Source of the DNA: Luteolibacter algae
GTDB lineage: Bacteria > Verrucomicrobiota > Verrucomicrobiia > Verrucomicrobiales > Akkermansiaceae
Reading direction: 5' to 3'
NCBI RefSeq assembly: GCF_042683045.1
Contig: NZ_JBHUIT010000022.1
Span: 1-64,000, forward strand
Length of the DNA: 64,000 bases
Part shown: piece by piece, positions 43,135 through 52,277 of the stretch
How positions within the stretch are numbered: position 1 is the first letter of the stretch
Layout: each line of letters opens with the position of its first letter
Notes under the pieces: generated by a model
The model's database searches: none
What the model was told of the DNA's origin: nothing
The model's input: only the letters and a program-made list of their open reading frames with translations
Made by a program: the position numbers and the translations under genes

Positions 43135-43881
43135 ATGGGAATAGAAACAAATGTTCGGCTTTTTTGCTCGGACCTGGACGGAACGCTTCTTGGAGAACCT
43201 GAAGCCACAGCTGATTTTATCGAGGCCTGGAATGCGATAGAAGGCGAAAGGCCAATTCTGGTCTACAGCACAGGAAGGCTGGATGGCGATGCCAAGCGGA
43301 TGATAAAACTCCACGGTATGCCCGAGCCGGATTTTTACACCACTGGAGTCGGCACAATGATATTCAGCGTAAAAGATGGAGCGATGCTTGATGAGTTTTC
43401 CGAATCACTCAATAAGTCATGGGATCTCGAAAAGGTGCGGGAAATTGTAGCTGGTCTTGTGGATATCGAAGAACAGCCACCCGAGCAGCAACACGACTGG
43501 AAGAGCAGTTGGTTCTGGCGCGGTCGGACCAACTCGGAAATAGACTCCCTTCGTAAGGAGTTGCAGAAGGCAGGGCTCGCGGCCCAAGTGATTTATTCGA
43601 CTTCGCGCGATCTGGATATTCTGCCTGTGGCCGCGAACAAAGGGAACGCCATCACTTGGCTTACCAATTATCTCGGGGTGAACCTTCAGGAAACCGTCGT
43701 GGCCGGGGATTCGGGGAACGATTCCTCAATGTTTTTACTTGAGGGAGTAAAAGGAATCGCTCCTGCCAATGCAGAGCCGGAGCTTCTGGAAGCGCTCGAC
43801 GGGATGCCGGTATTCCGGGCGAAGAGAACCAGTGCCCGCGGTGTGATCGATGGGCTCCGCCATTATGGAGTTTTTTCATGA
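43135..43881 (+). CDS. Sucrose-6-phosphate phosphatase (HAD family)
   Basis: 248-residue HAD phosphatase of the Cof/SPP type that removes phosphate from sucrose-6-phosphate. The nucleophile motif CSDLDGTLLG (Asp13, Asp15), motif II YSTGR, the cap region with Trp-rich SSWFWRGRTN, Lys in VAANKGNAI and motif IV VAGDSGNDSSM are all present, so it should be active. It is directly followed (21 bp) by sucrose-phosphate synthase, which supports the substrate. The two enzymes make sucrose from UDP-glucose and fructose-6-phosphate, probably as osmolyte or reserve. Confidence 0.9.
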   Translation: MGIETNVRLFCSDLDGTLLGEPEATADFIEAWNAIEGERPILVYSTGRLDGDAKRMIKLHGMPEPDFYTTGVGTMIFSVKDGAMLDEFSESLNKSWDLEKVREIVAGLVDIEEQPPEQQHDWKSSWFWRGRTNSEIDSLRKELQKAGLAAQVIYSTSRDLDILPVAANKGNAITWLTNYLGVNLQETVVAGDSGNDSSMFLLEGVKGIAPANAEPELLEALDGMPVFRAKRTSARGVIDGLRHYGVFS

Positions 43882-43902
43882 ACTTACAGACGCAATTCAG
43901 TT

Positions 43903-46116
43903 ATGAGCACCGCTAATAAAACTTCTCCCAAGCGCAAGCTTGATATTCTCCATATCTCGATCCACGGGCTGATCCGTGGCGAAAACCTGGAGCTCGGCAG
44001 AGATCCCGATACCGGAGGCCAATGTCTTTATGTGTTAGAGCTGGTAAAGGCGCTGGCAAAGGATGAGCGGGTGAAACGGGTCTCGTTGGTCACGCGGAAA
44101 GTGATCGATTCAAAGCTTTCTCCCGATTACGCGAAATCCCGTGAAAAGATCGATGACATCGCTGATATTATCCGGATAGAGGCAGGACCCAGGCGGTATC
44201 TTCGCAAAGAAATCGTCTGGCGTCATCTGGATGCGTTTATTGATGGCACACTTGCATATTTGCGCCGCGAAAAGCGGGTTCCGGATCTTATTCATGCTCA
44301 TTATGCGGATGCCGGATATGTGGGTAGGCAGATAGCTGCTGTATTAGGCTGTCCGTTTGTTTTTACAGGACATTCCCTCGGCCGCGTCAAACGCCAGAGA
44401 TTGGTGGAAGGGGGAGTAAATCCTGAGGAGATGGAGAAGCGCTATAACCTGGGAGCCCGGATCGAGGCCGAGGAGCTTAGTCTCGACGCGGCCAGCATGG
44501 TATGCACCAGCACCCGGCAGGAAGTGGAAGAACAATATGCACTTTACGATCAGCATACGGAAAGCCGGATGAGGGTCATCCCACCCGGGGTCGATCTCAC
44601 TAGGTTTGATGGCGATGGATGCCCCGAAATTGCCGAGTCTGTAAATGCTAAGCTTGAGAGGTTTCTGAACGATACCTCGAAGCCGCCTGTTTTGACCATC
44701 GCGCGTGCGGACGAACGGAAAAATCTACCAGGTCTGGTCCGGGCATTTGCCAAAAATAAATGGCTCCGCGAAAATGCGAACCTAATCGTCATTGGAGGTA
44801 ACCGGGAAGAATTGGATAAACTCCCGCCTGGCACCCGCAAAGTATGGCTGGAACTTCTCCGCACTTTTGACGATTCGGATCTGTATGGAATTGCTGCTTA
44901 TCCGAAAAATCACAAATCCCAAGAGGTTGCCGGGTTTTATCGTTGGGCTGCGGAGCGGAAAGGTCTTTTTGTCAATCCGGCCTTCACTGAGCCTTTCGGG
45001 CTGACCCTTCTGGAGGCTGCTGCCGCAGGGCTCCCGCTTGTGGCGACCCACGATGGAGGTCCGCGGGATATCATTGCGAATTGTAAAAATGGAACATTGA
45101 TTGATCCGCTCAACGACGAGGAAATGGGAGATGCGATCGAGGCAATCCTCTCAGATCCTACAAAATACGAAGAACTCACCACGACCGGGCATCGCGAGGT
45201 GCGGAATCATTATTCCTGGGCGGCACATGTCGCAACCTACCTGGACGAGGTCTATAAGATTATTCCCGAAAAACCGAGAGTCCGTTCGAATAGTAGTATA
45301 AGAGGTGCTCTGGTAGAGCGGGATCGCTGGATAGTGATGGACCTTTTACCACGGATTGAAAATGAGTCGGAGGAGACGATTGCGAGATGGAGAGACTTGT
45401 TTGAAAACAAGCCGGTCGGCTTCGGTATCGCCACAGGTTTGTCCTTCGATGAGGCCTGGGAAGTCATTCATCGATGCGGAATGCCCCAGCCGGGATTCGT
45501 CATCTCCTCGTTGGGCGCGGAAATCCGTTACGGAGAAACCGGTGTTCCCGATGAACGATGGAATAACCAGGTGAGAAACCGATGGAATAGGGAAGGAATC
45601 GTCGAGGCCTTTTCCACCTTGGATTGCCTTTCGCCCCAGGATGATTCTTTTCAACACAAGTTCAAGGTCTCGTATTTCATGGATTCCAACAAGGCGATGG
45701 GAAGGGTGGCACTCCAGCGGATTTTGCGGGAAAACGGCATTTCCGCGAAAGTCATTGTGACTGCGAAAGCTTTTGTGGATGTCATCCCTGTGCGCAGTGG
45801 AAAGGATGTGGCGCTGCGGTATCTGGAAAATCGCTGGGGAATCGATCCCGCACGCATTTTCTATTTCGGAAGTTACGGCAATGATATTGCGGCAGTTCGC
45901 GGGAGGAACCTTTCGGTTTTGGCCGCGGATTCCGATCGGGTTCTACGACAGCTGCTTCCCAGACCGCGGCTGTTCCATGCCAGCCTGCCTGGTCTTAGCG
46001 GGATGTTCGAAGGCCTGGATCACTATCAATTTATTGAGGGTTCAAAACCTCCGAAACCGCATGAGAATGAGATAATCAGTGAGGAAGATGTGCCGGAGAT
46101 AGAATTGCATCCCTAA
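43903..46116 (+). CDS. Sucrose-phosphate synthase with degenerate phosphatase domain
   Basis: 737 residues. The GT4 glycosyltransferase part (about 10-460) has the N-terminal GRDPDTGGQCLYVLELVKAL loop, FTGHSLGRVKRQRL, VIPPGVDLTRF, and the nucleotide-sugar site NPAFTEPFGLTLLEAAAAGLP with its E-x7-E pair. The C-terminal part (about 480-715) is an SPP-like HAD fold, but the DxDxT nucleophile motif reads VMDLLPRI and motif IV reads GSYGNDIA, so it has lost the catalytic Asp residues. Plant and cyanobacterial enzymes show the same arrangement. The active phosphatase is the gene just upstream. A strong terminator follows. Confidence 0.93.
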   Translation: MSTANKTSPKRKLDILHISIHGLIRGENLELGRDPDTGGQCLYVLELVKALAKDERVKRVSLVTRKVIDSKLSPDYAKSREKIDDIADIIRIEAGPRRYLRKEIVWRHLDAFIDGTLAYLRREKRVPDLIHAHYADAGYVGRQIAAVLGCPFVFTGHSLGRVKRQRLVEGGVNPEEMEKRYNLGARIEAEELSLDAASMVCTSTRQEVEEQYALYDQHTESRMRVIPPGVDLTRFDGDGCPEIAESVNAKLERFLNDTSKPPVLTIARADERKNLPGLVRAFAKNKWLRENANLIVIGGNREELDKLPPGTRKVWLELLRTFDDSDLYGIAAYPKNHKSQEVAGFYRWAAERKGLFVNPAFTEPFGLTLLEAAAAGLPLVATHDGGPRDIIANCKNGTLIDPLNDEEMGDAIEAILSDPTKYEELTTTGHREVRNHYSWAAHVATYLDEVYKIIPEKPRVRSNSSIRGALVERDRWIVMDLLPRIENESEETIARWRDLFENKPVGFGIATGLSFDEAWEVIHRCGMPQPGFVISSLGAEIRYGETGVPDERWNNQVRNRWNREGIVEAFSTLDCLSPQDDSFQHKFKVSYFMDSNKAMGRVALQRILRENGISAKVIVTAKAFVDVIPVRSGKDVALRYLENRWGIDPARIFYFGSYGNDIAAVRGRNLSVLAADSDRVLRQLLPRPRLFHASLPGLSGMFEGLDHYQFIEGSKPPKPHENEIISEEDVPEIELHP

Positions 46117-46134
46117 AAATGATCTTCTAACATG

Positions 46135-46173
46135 GAAAAACCGCCCGGAGATGAGACTCCGGACGGTTTTTTT
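46135..46173. terminator. Bidirectional terminator after sucrose-phosphate synthase
   Basis: AAAAACCG(C)CCGGAG and CTCCGG(A)CGGTTTTT pair around ATGAGA, with A- and T-runs outside. It ends the sucrose genes and probably the convergent LysM gene. Confidence 0.9.
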
Positions 46174-46218
46174 ACTTTCGGGTTTAGGCGGAAGTCCGCG
46201 GGATCCCGGCTGTAACGC

Positions 46219-47049
46219 TTATGGCTGGGCGGGAATATACAGCTCGGAACCTTGCGCGAGAACGGTAGAGGGGTCTAGCTCCAAGCCGTTTAGCTCATCG
46301 AGCCTTTGGGCAGTGGTATTGTGATTTTTGGCAAATTCCCCGTAGGTGATTTCTTTCTGGATTTTGATCGGATGGTCCGACGCCCGAGGTTTTTTTACAG
46401 GTGCCGGGTTCGAAACCGGAATCGATGGGGGTGAACTGAGCGATGGCATCGAGGGCTTCGACGCAGTTGGGGCTGTCGCGATATCGCCCGATGATGCAAA
46501 ACCTTTCGAAACGGTAATTACCTGCCCGACACGTAGCGCCCTGTGATTTACCGAAGGATTTGCCGAGATCAACTCGTCGACAGAAACACCATATTGGCGG
46601 GAAATTTTGTAAAAAGTATCGCCGCTTTTGATGGTGTGCTTTTTCGATGCGACAGGTGCTGGTGACGACGGAGAATTCTCTCTTTCAGCAGAGCTCCCCG
46701 GAAGTTTGAGCTTCTGGTTGGGGTGGATGATGGAATTTGCTTTCAGTCCGTTGATGCTTGCCAACGCTTGGATCGAAGTGCCGTTCTTGCGGGCGATCCG
46801 TTCAATGCTGTCTCCGGGCTGCACCGTATAATATGCGGCCTCCGCGGCTGGTCGATACTCAGGAACAGGTGTATTCCGGCTCGGCGGAGGAGTATCGGTA
46901 AGACGGGCAATTTTTGTTTCCAGTTGCTTGATCTGCATTTCCTGCTCAGCGCACAAAGCACGGAGACGTTCTACTTCAGTTGCCGAAAGAAGAGGACCGG
47001 AAGTGGCGAAAAGGGTAAGAAGAGTTGCTAGGCGTATTGTCATCTTCAT
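46219..47049 (-). CDS. Exported protein with LysM domains
   Basis: 276 residues. A signal peptide (about 1-23) is followed by a short Leu-zipper-like helix (VERLRALCAEQEMQIKQLE), two clear LysM peptidoglycan-binding domains (YYTVQPGDSIERIARKNGTS at about 73-115 and HTIKSGDTFYKISRQYGVS at about 138-180), a Pro/Ser linker, and a third, weaker LysM-like unit at the end (ITYGEFAKNHNTTAQRLDELNG). There is no enzymatic domain, so it likely anchors something to the cell wall. It stands alone, convergent with the sucrose genes. Confidence 0.88.
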   Translation of the reverse strand: MKMTIRLATLLTLFATSGPLLSATEVERLRALCAEQEMQIKQLETKIARLTDTPPPSRNTPVPEYRPAAEAAYYTVQPGDSIERIARKNGTSIQALASINGLKANSIIHPNQKLKLPGSSAERENSPSSPAPVASKKHTIKSGDTFYKISRQYGVSVDELISANPSVNHRALRVGQVITVSKGFASSGDIATAPTASKPSMPSLSSPPSIPVSNPAPVKKPRASDHPIKIQKEITYGEFAKNHNTTAQRLDELNGLELDPSTVLAQGSELYIPAQP

Positions 47050-47160
47050 AAGTCGTGAGTCTGCACGATTTTATTCAACGAACAATAAAAATTTAACTTC
47101 TCCTTACTATTTTTTCAAAAATTCTAAAAAATCTAAATCAGGTTGAGGATTTTGAATAAG

Positions 47161-47189
47161 AAAAGGACCCCCGGCAATAAGGGGAGTCC
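47161..47189 (-). terminator. Terminator of the DUF1508 gene
   Basis: On the minus strand GGACTCCCC pairs with GGGGGTCC around TTATTGCC, followed by TTTTC. It starts 23 bp after the DUF1508 stop codon. Confidence 0.75.
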
Positions 47190-47211
47190 GGAGCGGAAGA
47201 TGACAATTGAA

Positions 47212-47535
47212 TCACGCATCCTTGATCACGGTGGAGGAGCAATTTTTTTTGACGGATTCGATCCCGTTTTTTGCTGCTGCCTCTGAATTATACATCTCGC
47301 TCTTTCCAATGACCTGACCGTTGGAGGCTTTGAGATTGAAGTATGGTTGCCCGGAGGTCGCCGTTTTGAGCTCGAAGTTTTTATCATCGGATCCATGCTT
47401 TTGCACCGATGAAATTCCGTTTTGGGCGGAGCCTTTGCTCTCGTAGAGTTGGCTGGTGAGAATTACCTGATGATTAGCCGCCTTGAGATTGAACATGAAT
47501 TTTCCGCTGGCAGATTGTTTGAGTTCGTATGACAT
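47212..47535 (-). CDS. YegP/DUF1508 protein
   Basis: 107 residues made of two tandem DUF1508 repeats. Each has the pattern GKFMFNLKAANHQVILTSQLYESKGSAQNGISSV, seen again as GQPYFNLKASNGQVIGKSEMYNSEAAAKNGIESV (each about 35 residues, residues 11-46 and 62-97). The family is small, soluble and widespread. Its role is unknown, although E. coli YegP is often used as a structural-genomics example. Single gene with its own terminator. Confidence 0.93.
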   Translation of the reverse strand: MSYELKQSASGKFMFNLKAANHQVILTSQLYESKGSAQNGISSVQKHGSDDKNFELKTATSGQPYFNLKASNGQVIGKSEMYNSEAAAKNGIESVKKNCSSTVIKDA

Positions 47536-47630
47536 GGTATTTAGAGGATGTAATGAGATATTTTTCTTGGAAAAATATACCAGTCCTTAGCGGATTGCAG
47601 GACCTCTGCCAATTCCGAACTTTCAGACGA

Positions 47631-48302
47631 TCAACGGTCGTCGCTGCCGTCAATCAGCCGTGTTTCCAGATCTCTACGAGCCACTTCGAATTCTTCTTGG
47701 GACATTTCCTTTGGATAGTTCAACGGCGTATCGAAGACGACGGTGACCCGGCTGAATGGCTTCGGGATGACAAAACGATCCCAAGTGTTCAGACGCCAGG
47801 CAGCACTATACTTGATGTGGATCGGAATAATGTCCGTGCCTGTCGCCTGGGCTATTTTTATAACCCCTGGTTGGACGGAATAACGCGGTCCCTTTGGGCC
47901 ATCCGGGGTTACACAGACATCATATCCGGAAAGGAGCGCTTTTTTCATTCCAATGAGGGCGGATACCGCACGCCTGGATGAAGAGCCACGGATTGCACCG
48001 AGGCCGAAAAGCTGCATGGCTGTGGCTAATGTGGTGCCATCCTTGCTGGCACTGGTAAGCACCACCGTTGAGCGTTTTTTTCCGCCGGTTCTTTGCCAGA
48101 TCGGAGGCATGGTGAAAATCCGGTTATGCCAGAGGGCGAAGATCACAGCCTTTTCCAGTATGATCGGTTGAACGATGCCCGCCTCGTCATTGACGTTGTA
48201 GCGCAGAGTCAGGCTCCACAATTTCATCAGAAATCCAGCGATATATCCGAGCAGACGGGAAGTGCGCGAGGCACGTATTTCAGTGTTTTTCGAGCGTGGC
48301 AT
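47631..48302 (-). CDS. DUF374 lysophospholipid acyltransferase-like protein
   Basis: 223 residues with an N-terminal membrane-associated helix (LLGYIAGFLMKLWSLTLRY). The acyltransferase-type motifs follow: FALWHNRIFTMP, with the catalytic His replaced by the WHNR form known from DUF374, RGSSSRRAVSAL, VTPDGPKGPRYSVQPG and IIPIHIKYSAAWRL. Members are thought to acylate lipid A or other lysolipids. Its ATG overlaps the stop of the FGGY-type gene by one base (TAATG), so the two are co-translated. Confidence 0.85.
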   Translation of the reverse strand: MPRSKNTEIRASRTSRLLGYIAGFLMKLWSLTLRYNVNDEAGIVQPIILEKAVIFALWHNRIFTMPPIWQRTGGKKRSTVVLTSASKDGTTLATAMQLFGLGAIRGSSSRRAVSALIGMKKALLSGYDVCVTPDGPKGPRYSVQPGVIKIAQATGTDIIPIHIKYSAAWRLNTWDRFVIPKPFSRVTVVFDTPLNYPKEMSQEEFEVARRDLETRLIDGSDDR

Positions 48303-49801
48303 TAGAGAAATCCGGCTGGGTGTAAGGTATCCACTAGGTATTGTTGTCTTGCCATGAGATCGAGATAGAGCTCGTGATTCTCCGAGCTTGGCTCACAGCG
48401 TCCGCTAAGATTTCCCGCAACCAGATAGCTGCAGATTTCCTCGAATCCCAGGGATTCCCCACAGTTTTGGAAAAACGCCACAGCGGCCTGCATCGCCGCG
48501 CCTACTGCCGCGCCTTGTTTTGATGATACGGGCACTACCGTAGTTCCCAAAGCGTCTGCAAGTAGCTGGCGCATCACGGGGCTGTCCGCGCCGCTGCCGA
48601 GTAACCGGATTTCCGCAGGGTCGAAGCCCATATCACGCAGACGGCTCATGGCATAGCTGAGACCCAGAACTACGCCTTCCGCAGTAGCTCTTGCCAAGTG
48701 GGCGGGCGTAAAATTCGCAGGCGTAATGCCATGTAGGACGCCACATCCATCCAACAAGCGAGGAACCGTTTCCGGGGCGAAATACGGTAACAGGAGTAAC
48801 TGATCGGCCCCAGGGGTGACGCTGGATACCATTTTTTCGTATTCAGCGGTGTTCCAGCCGTAGTGCCTTTTCAAAACCTCCGGAGCAAGAGAGGTATTGG
48901 GGCTACTCGCCAGGCCTAACCAGGATCCTGTGGCACTACAAAGGGGGATGATTTCATCCCTGAGATCAATAACGGGATTTGCACCCACGCCGATTACTCT
49001 ACCGGTGGATCCTAATTCTACGGCCACTGTCCCGTCCTGAACGCAGCCGGCAGCCAAGGTAGAAAGCATGGCCGCCGAGCTGCCCGCACCGATCTGGACT
49101 AACTCGGAGAGTCCCCATTCCGAAGCTAGGCTGCCGCGTAGCAGTCCGCGTGGTTGATCTGATGCTCCGATGGGGGGGAGCAGATCAGAGAGCTCTGGAT
49201 CTATATAATCTATAATTTCTGAAGACCACTTGCGTAGCCGGATATCAAAAAGTCCGGTCGTGGAGGCGCTGCCCGGCTCTGTCGCCCTTTCACCAGTGAG
49301 CCAGTAAGCGATGAAATCCTGAACGCTTAACAGTGCAGCTGTGCGTTTGTAATGATACGGTTCATGTTGTTTGAGCCATAAACACTCCGCTGCTGCGGAA
49401 TCAATTCCCGGAGATTGGCCGATGAGCTCTAACATCCCCGGCGATCCTCCGAACGCTCGGGAAATTTCCTCGGCTTGTTTTTTGATCGAGAGGTCTCCGG
49501 CGAGTTTTGTGGGGCGGACGATCCGGTTCTGCTCATCTAGAGCAACCAGGCCGCGCTGCGGACCTGCAATCCCGATTGCGGCGATTTGCTTCTTATTGAT
49601 TCCAGGCTGGTTCAGGCAATCGCGAACCACCTTGTCGGTAGCCTCTATCCAGCGAGCAGGCTCTTGCTCGCAGTAGCCCGATGGAAGGCCTTCGATCCAT
49701 GCGTGTGAAACGAAGGCTTCCGAGCGAATTTCCGCGGAATCGAGATCCAGCACAACAGCATGCGTGCCATTGACTCCGATTTCGATTCCGATAAATTGCA
49801 T
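48302..49801 (-). CDS. FGGY carbohydrate kinase-like protein with altered active site
   Basis: 499 residues aligned over their whole length with xylulokinases: start MQFIGIEIGVNGTHAVVLD, GIAGPQRGLVALD, LLSVQDFIAYWLTGE, GSGADSPVMRQLLADALG and a C-terminal KQGAAVGAAMQAA. Hand alignment with E. coli XylB shows changes at key points: DLGTSG is EIGVNG, QMHG is PQRG, WNDGR is LAGDL, and the catalytic GGGDNAA is GAGSSAA, so the Asp is a Ser. It is therefore probably not an ordinary sugar kinase; sensing or binding is an alternative. It is coupled (TAATG) to the acyltransferase gene. The fold call is firm, the function is not. Confidence 0.85.
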   Translation of the reverse strand: MQFIGIEIGVNGTHAVVLDLDSAEIRSEAFVSHAWIEGLPSGYCEQEPARWIEATDKVVRDCLNQPGINKKQIAAIGIAGPQRGLVALDEQNRIVRPTKLAGDLSIKKQAEEISRAFGGSPGMLELIGQSPGIDSAAAECLWLKQHEPYHYKRTAALLSVQDFIAYWLTGERATEPGSASTTGLFDIRLRKWSSEIIDYIDPELSDLLPPIGASDQPRGLLRGSLASEWGLSELVQIGAGSSAAMLSTLAAGCVQDGTVAVELGSTGRVIGVGANPVIDLRDEIIPLCSATGSWLGLASSPNTSLAPEVLKRHYGWNTAEYEKMVSSVTPGADQLLLLPYFAPETVPRLLDGCGVLHGITPANFTPAHLARATAEGVVLGLSYAMSRLRDMGFDPAEIRLLGSGADSPVMRQLLADALGTTVVPVSSKQGAAVGAAMQAAVAFFQNCGESLGFEEICSYLVAGNLSGRCEPSSENHELYLDLMARQQYLVDTLHPAGFL

Positions 49802-49882
49802 GAGCGGGAGTCTTTCACCGATTCCTCAGATTTGACAAGCGCTGAGACTCCCTTTGGGAAGGAAAAGAATCGTCCGCCATCG

Positions 49883-50521
49883 TCATCGCGGAGACTTATC
49901 GAAATCGATTGCGATCTCGATGTCATCCGGCCCATGAATCGGATCCCGCAACTGCGTGATCAGGCCGCTGTCCAGGCGGTAGATCCAAGAGTGGATGGCA
50001 AGCTTCTGGCCGCGTTCCCAAGCATCTTCAACAATGGTGGTGCGGGCTACATGGCGGACCTGGGAGAGAACATTGAGCTCACAGAGGCGATCCAGTTTCT
50101 TCGCATTATCGAGAGGGGCCAGCTCTTCCTTGTGAACACGGGTGAGCGAGCGCAAGGGGGCCAGCCAGTTATCGATCAATCCATGGCGGAAGTTATCGAG
50201 CGCCGCCTGAACGCCGCCGCAGCCATAGTGACCGCAAACTATCACATTGGTGACTTTGAGAACATCCACCGCGTATTGTAATACGGCGAGAACGTTGAAA
50301 TCGCTTTCCTGGACAACGTTGGCGACGTTGCGGTGCACGAACACTTCGCCTGGCGGGAGGCCGGTGATTTGGTTTGCCGGCACCCGTGAGTCGGAGCAAC
50401 CAATCCAAAAATACTTCGGATTCTGCTGCTGAGCTAAACGAGTGAAGAATTCCGGATCGGTGGAGCGAATATTTTCCGCCCAACGGACGTTGTTTTTGAT
50501 TAGTTGATCGATTGATTCCAT
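49883..50521 (-). CDS. Beta-class carbonic anhydrase
   Basis: 212-residue cytoplasmic zinc enzyme that interconverts CO2 and bicarbonate. The zinc ligands Cys42, His98 and Cys101 and the catalytic pair Asp44-Arg46 are present in WIGCSDSRVPAN and VIVCGHYGCGG. The length (E. coli Can has 220) and the GEVFVHRNVANVV segment fit the CynT/Can clade. The start is the ATG at 50521, with no ribosome-binding site. It lies between the CbiX gene (64 bp upstream) and the FGGY-type gene, all on the minus strand. Confidence 0.95.
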   Translation of the reverse strand: MESIDQLIKNNVRWAENIRSTDPEFFTRLAQQQNPKYFWIGCSDSRVPANQITGLPPGEVFVHRNVANVVQESDFNVLAVLQYAVDVLKVTNVIVCGHYGCGGVQAALDNFRHGLIDNWLAPLRSLTRVHKEELAPLDNAKKLDRLCELNVLSQVRHVARTTIVEDAWERGQKLAIHSWIYRLDSGLITQLRDPIHGPDDIEIAIDFDKSPR

Positions 50522-50585
50522 GGCGTTGTCTGGCTGCGGAAGAAGTATGATACCGGCTATTTAAATTGCGACATAATTTTCGTAT

Positions 50586-52085
50586 TTATTTTTTGTCGAA
50601 CTCAGCTTTGGCTGCTTTCCTGCATTCGGCTACAAAATGGTTGCAAGCCTCTCGGCAAAGCAGCGGGATCGCCGTGCCTCTCTCCGCATCACCCGGAATA
50701 CCATTGAAGCGGGAAGCTTCACTGTCTTCGAGCGGGGTTTGCTCATCGATCCGCCATAGAATTCGCTTTGCGCATTGATGCGCCGGACCACAGATCTGCT
50801 TAACGAGCTCTTGTGCGCCCGCGTCACTGATCGTTCCGGCATATCGATACATGCCGGTTTGGCGGGCGAGCTTTTCACGGAGGTTTTGGACGGATAGCTC
50901 GCCATCCCGGTGCTTGATGAACAATGCGGTGCAAGCCGGATAAAATTGGTCGAGAGCGCGTAGGAGATCCTGCTCCGTATCCAGAGTGAGTATCCATCCA
51001 CGCCGGAGATTAGTCTTCCCTTTGGTGAAGCGGTATTCGCCATCTTCCGAATAGGTCGAAATCTCGCGGGCTTTCCCAGCGTCTGTGAAGTGGTCAAGGC
51101 CTCCAAAAGCAGGCTGTGTCGCTAGGTCTTCATCTTCCACATGAAAGAGCGCGTAGGCAAATTCGCACAAATCTCGATAGATGTAGATCTGGCCGATGCG
51201 GTTTACACCACTGCGTAGGATTTGTTTGAGCTGGGAAGGCAAAAATCCAGAGTTTGCCCCGGCGACTGGTCCGGGAGAGTATTTTTCGTCGAAATCCGTT
51301 ATCTGGTCTAAAATCACATCAGCCAACAATGGTTCTGTGCCAATTGCGGAGGAGTAATAGAGGGTTTTCCCACGAAGGAAGTGAGGATTTTGACGGAAAA
51401 CTTCAGTCTGGCTGGCGGCAGGACCTACCTCCGGCTCAATGCCTAATAGAACCGGAATATCTTGGAAGGAATGCAAGCCGTCGGAAATGAAGAATGGAAC
51501 CACTACGACATTCTGGGTTTCGGAAAGTTTGTCCCACTCTGCGATGAATGGCTGCTCTTCCATGTAGGCATCCGTGACCATCTTGTATCCTGCGCCTGAA
51601 GCGGCGATGAGATCCACCTGGTCTCTGATTGCTTTCGTGGAGTTCTGATTTAATCCGGTGCCGTGGCCGGTAATGATCAATGTGGTGTCCTCGGGAGCAG
51701 CCTGCGGAGCTACCTCTCTGGCGCGGGTTAGAATAAGCTCGGTCATCGATTTATGGACCCCGACAGGAAGACAATAGTGTAGGGTCTTTCCGTCACGTAT
51801 AGTGGTGGGGCCTTCCAGCTCCAACTCCCTCGGAATGACCTCCTGCGTGAAATAGCCTTCACTGATAAAATCAGGCACAATGTAGACCTCCCGTGCGTCG
51901 ATCATATAAAGCGCCTCACGCATGGAGGGCTCTTCTTTCCAGAAACAAACATGGACCTCCCCGAAAAGTCGACGGCGGCGGATCTCCTCCGCGTGATCAA
52001 AATACGGTGTGGAAGAATCTGGATTTTCCGTAGAACCGTGGCCCACGATAAGCAGGGCGGAATTTGGTTTCGGCGTAAAAAGCAT
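50586..52085 (-). CDS. Double CbiX-domain protein with C-terminal Fe-S region
   Basis: 499 residues. Two sirohydrochlorin-chelatase-type halves (CbiX): the first near residues 1-135 has VGHGSTENPDSSTPYF, and the second near 140-270 has ITGHGTGLNQNSTKA and SDGLHSFQDIP. The C-terminal 220 residues resemble the Deinococcus DR2241 architecture (recalled from Pfam), with four cysteines in CGPAHQC and CREAC that could hold a 4Fe-4S cluster. The reaction is probably metal insertion into a tetrapyrrole (cobalt or iron), giving cobalamin precursor or siroheme. No other cobalamin genes are near. Confidence 0.83.
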   Translation of the reverse strand: MLFTPKPNSALLIVGHGSTENPDSSTPYFDHAEEIRRRRLFGEVHVCFWKEEPSMREALYMIDAREVYIVPDFISEGYFTQEVIPRELELEGPTTIRDGKTLHYCLPVGVHKSMTELILTRAREVAPQAAPEDTTLIITGHGTGLNQNSTKAIRDQVDLIAASGAGYKMVTDAYMEEQPFIAEWDKLSETQNVVVVPFFISDGLHSFQDIPVLLGIEPEVGPAASQTEVFRQNPHFLRGKTLYYSSAIGTEPLLADVILDQITDFDEKYSPGPVAGANSGFLPSQLKQILRSGVNRIGQIYIYRDLCEFAYALFHVEDEDLATQPAFGGLDHFTDAGKAREISTYSEDGEYRFTKGKTNLRRGWILTLDTEQDLLRALDQFYPACTALFIKHRDGELSVQNLREKLARQTGMYRYAGTISDAGAQELVKQICGPAHQCAKRILWRIDEQTPLEDSEASRFNGIPGDAERGTAIPLLCREACNHFVAECRKAAKAEFDKK

Positions 52086-52277
52086 GCTGGGAAAATGGCG
52101 AGACAGAGCAGGAATGCAAGCGGGGGAGTCGGGAAACGGAATTTCACCTAGGATTAGGGGCCGAGAGCTCTCATTTTTTTTGGGACAATTACAGATACAG
52201 GGTTTATTTTACCCTAGTTGCGTTTTTTCCGGAATTCGCCTGAATATTTTTTTGTGAACCCCAGTCCTACAAGCAGT

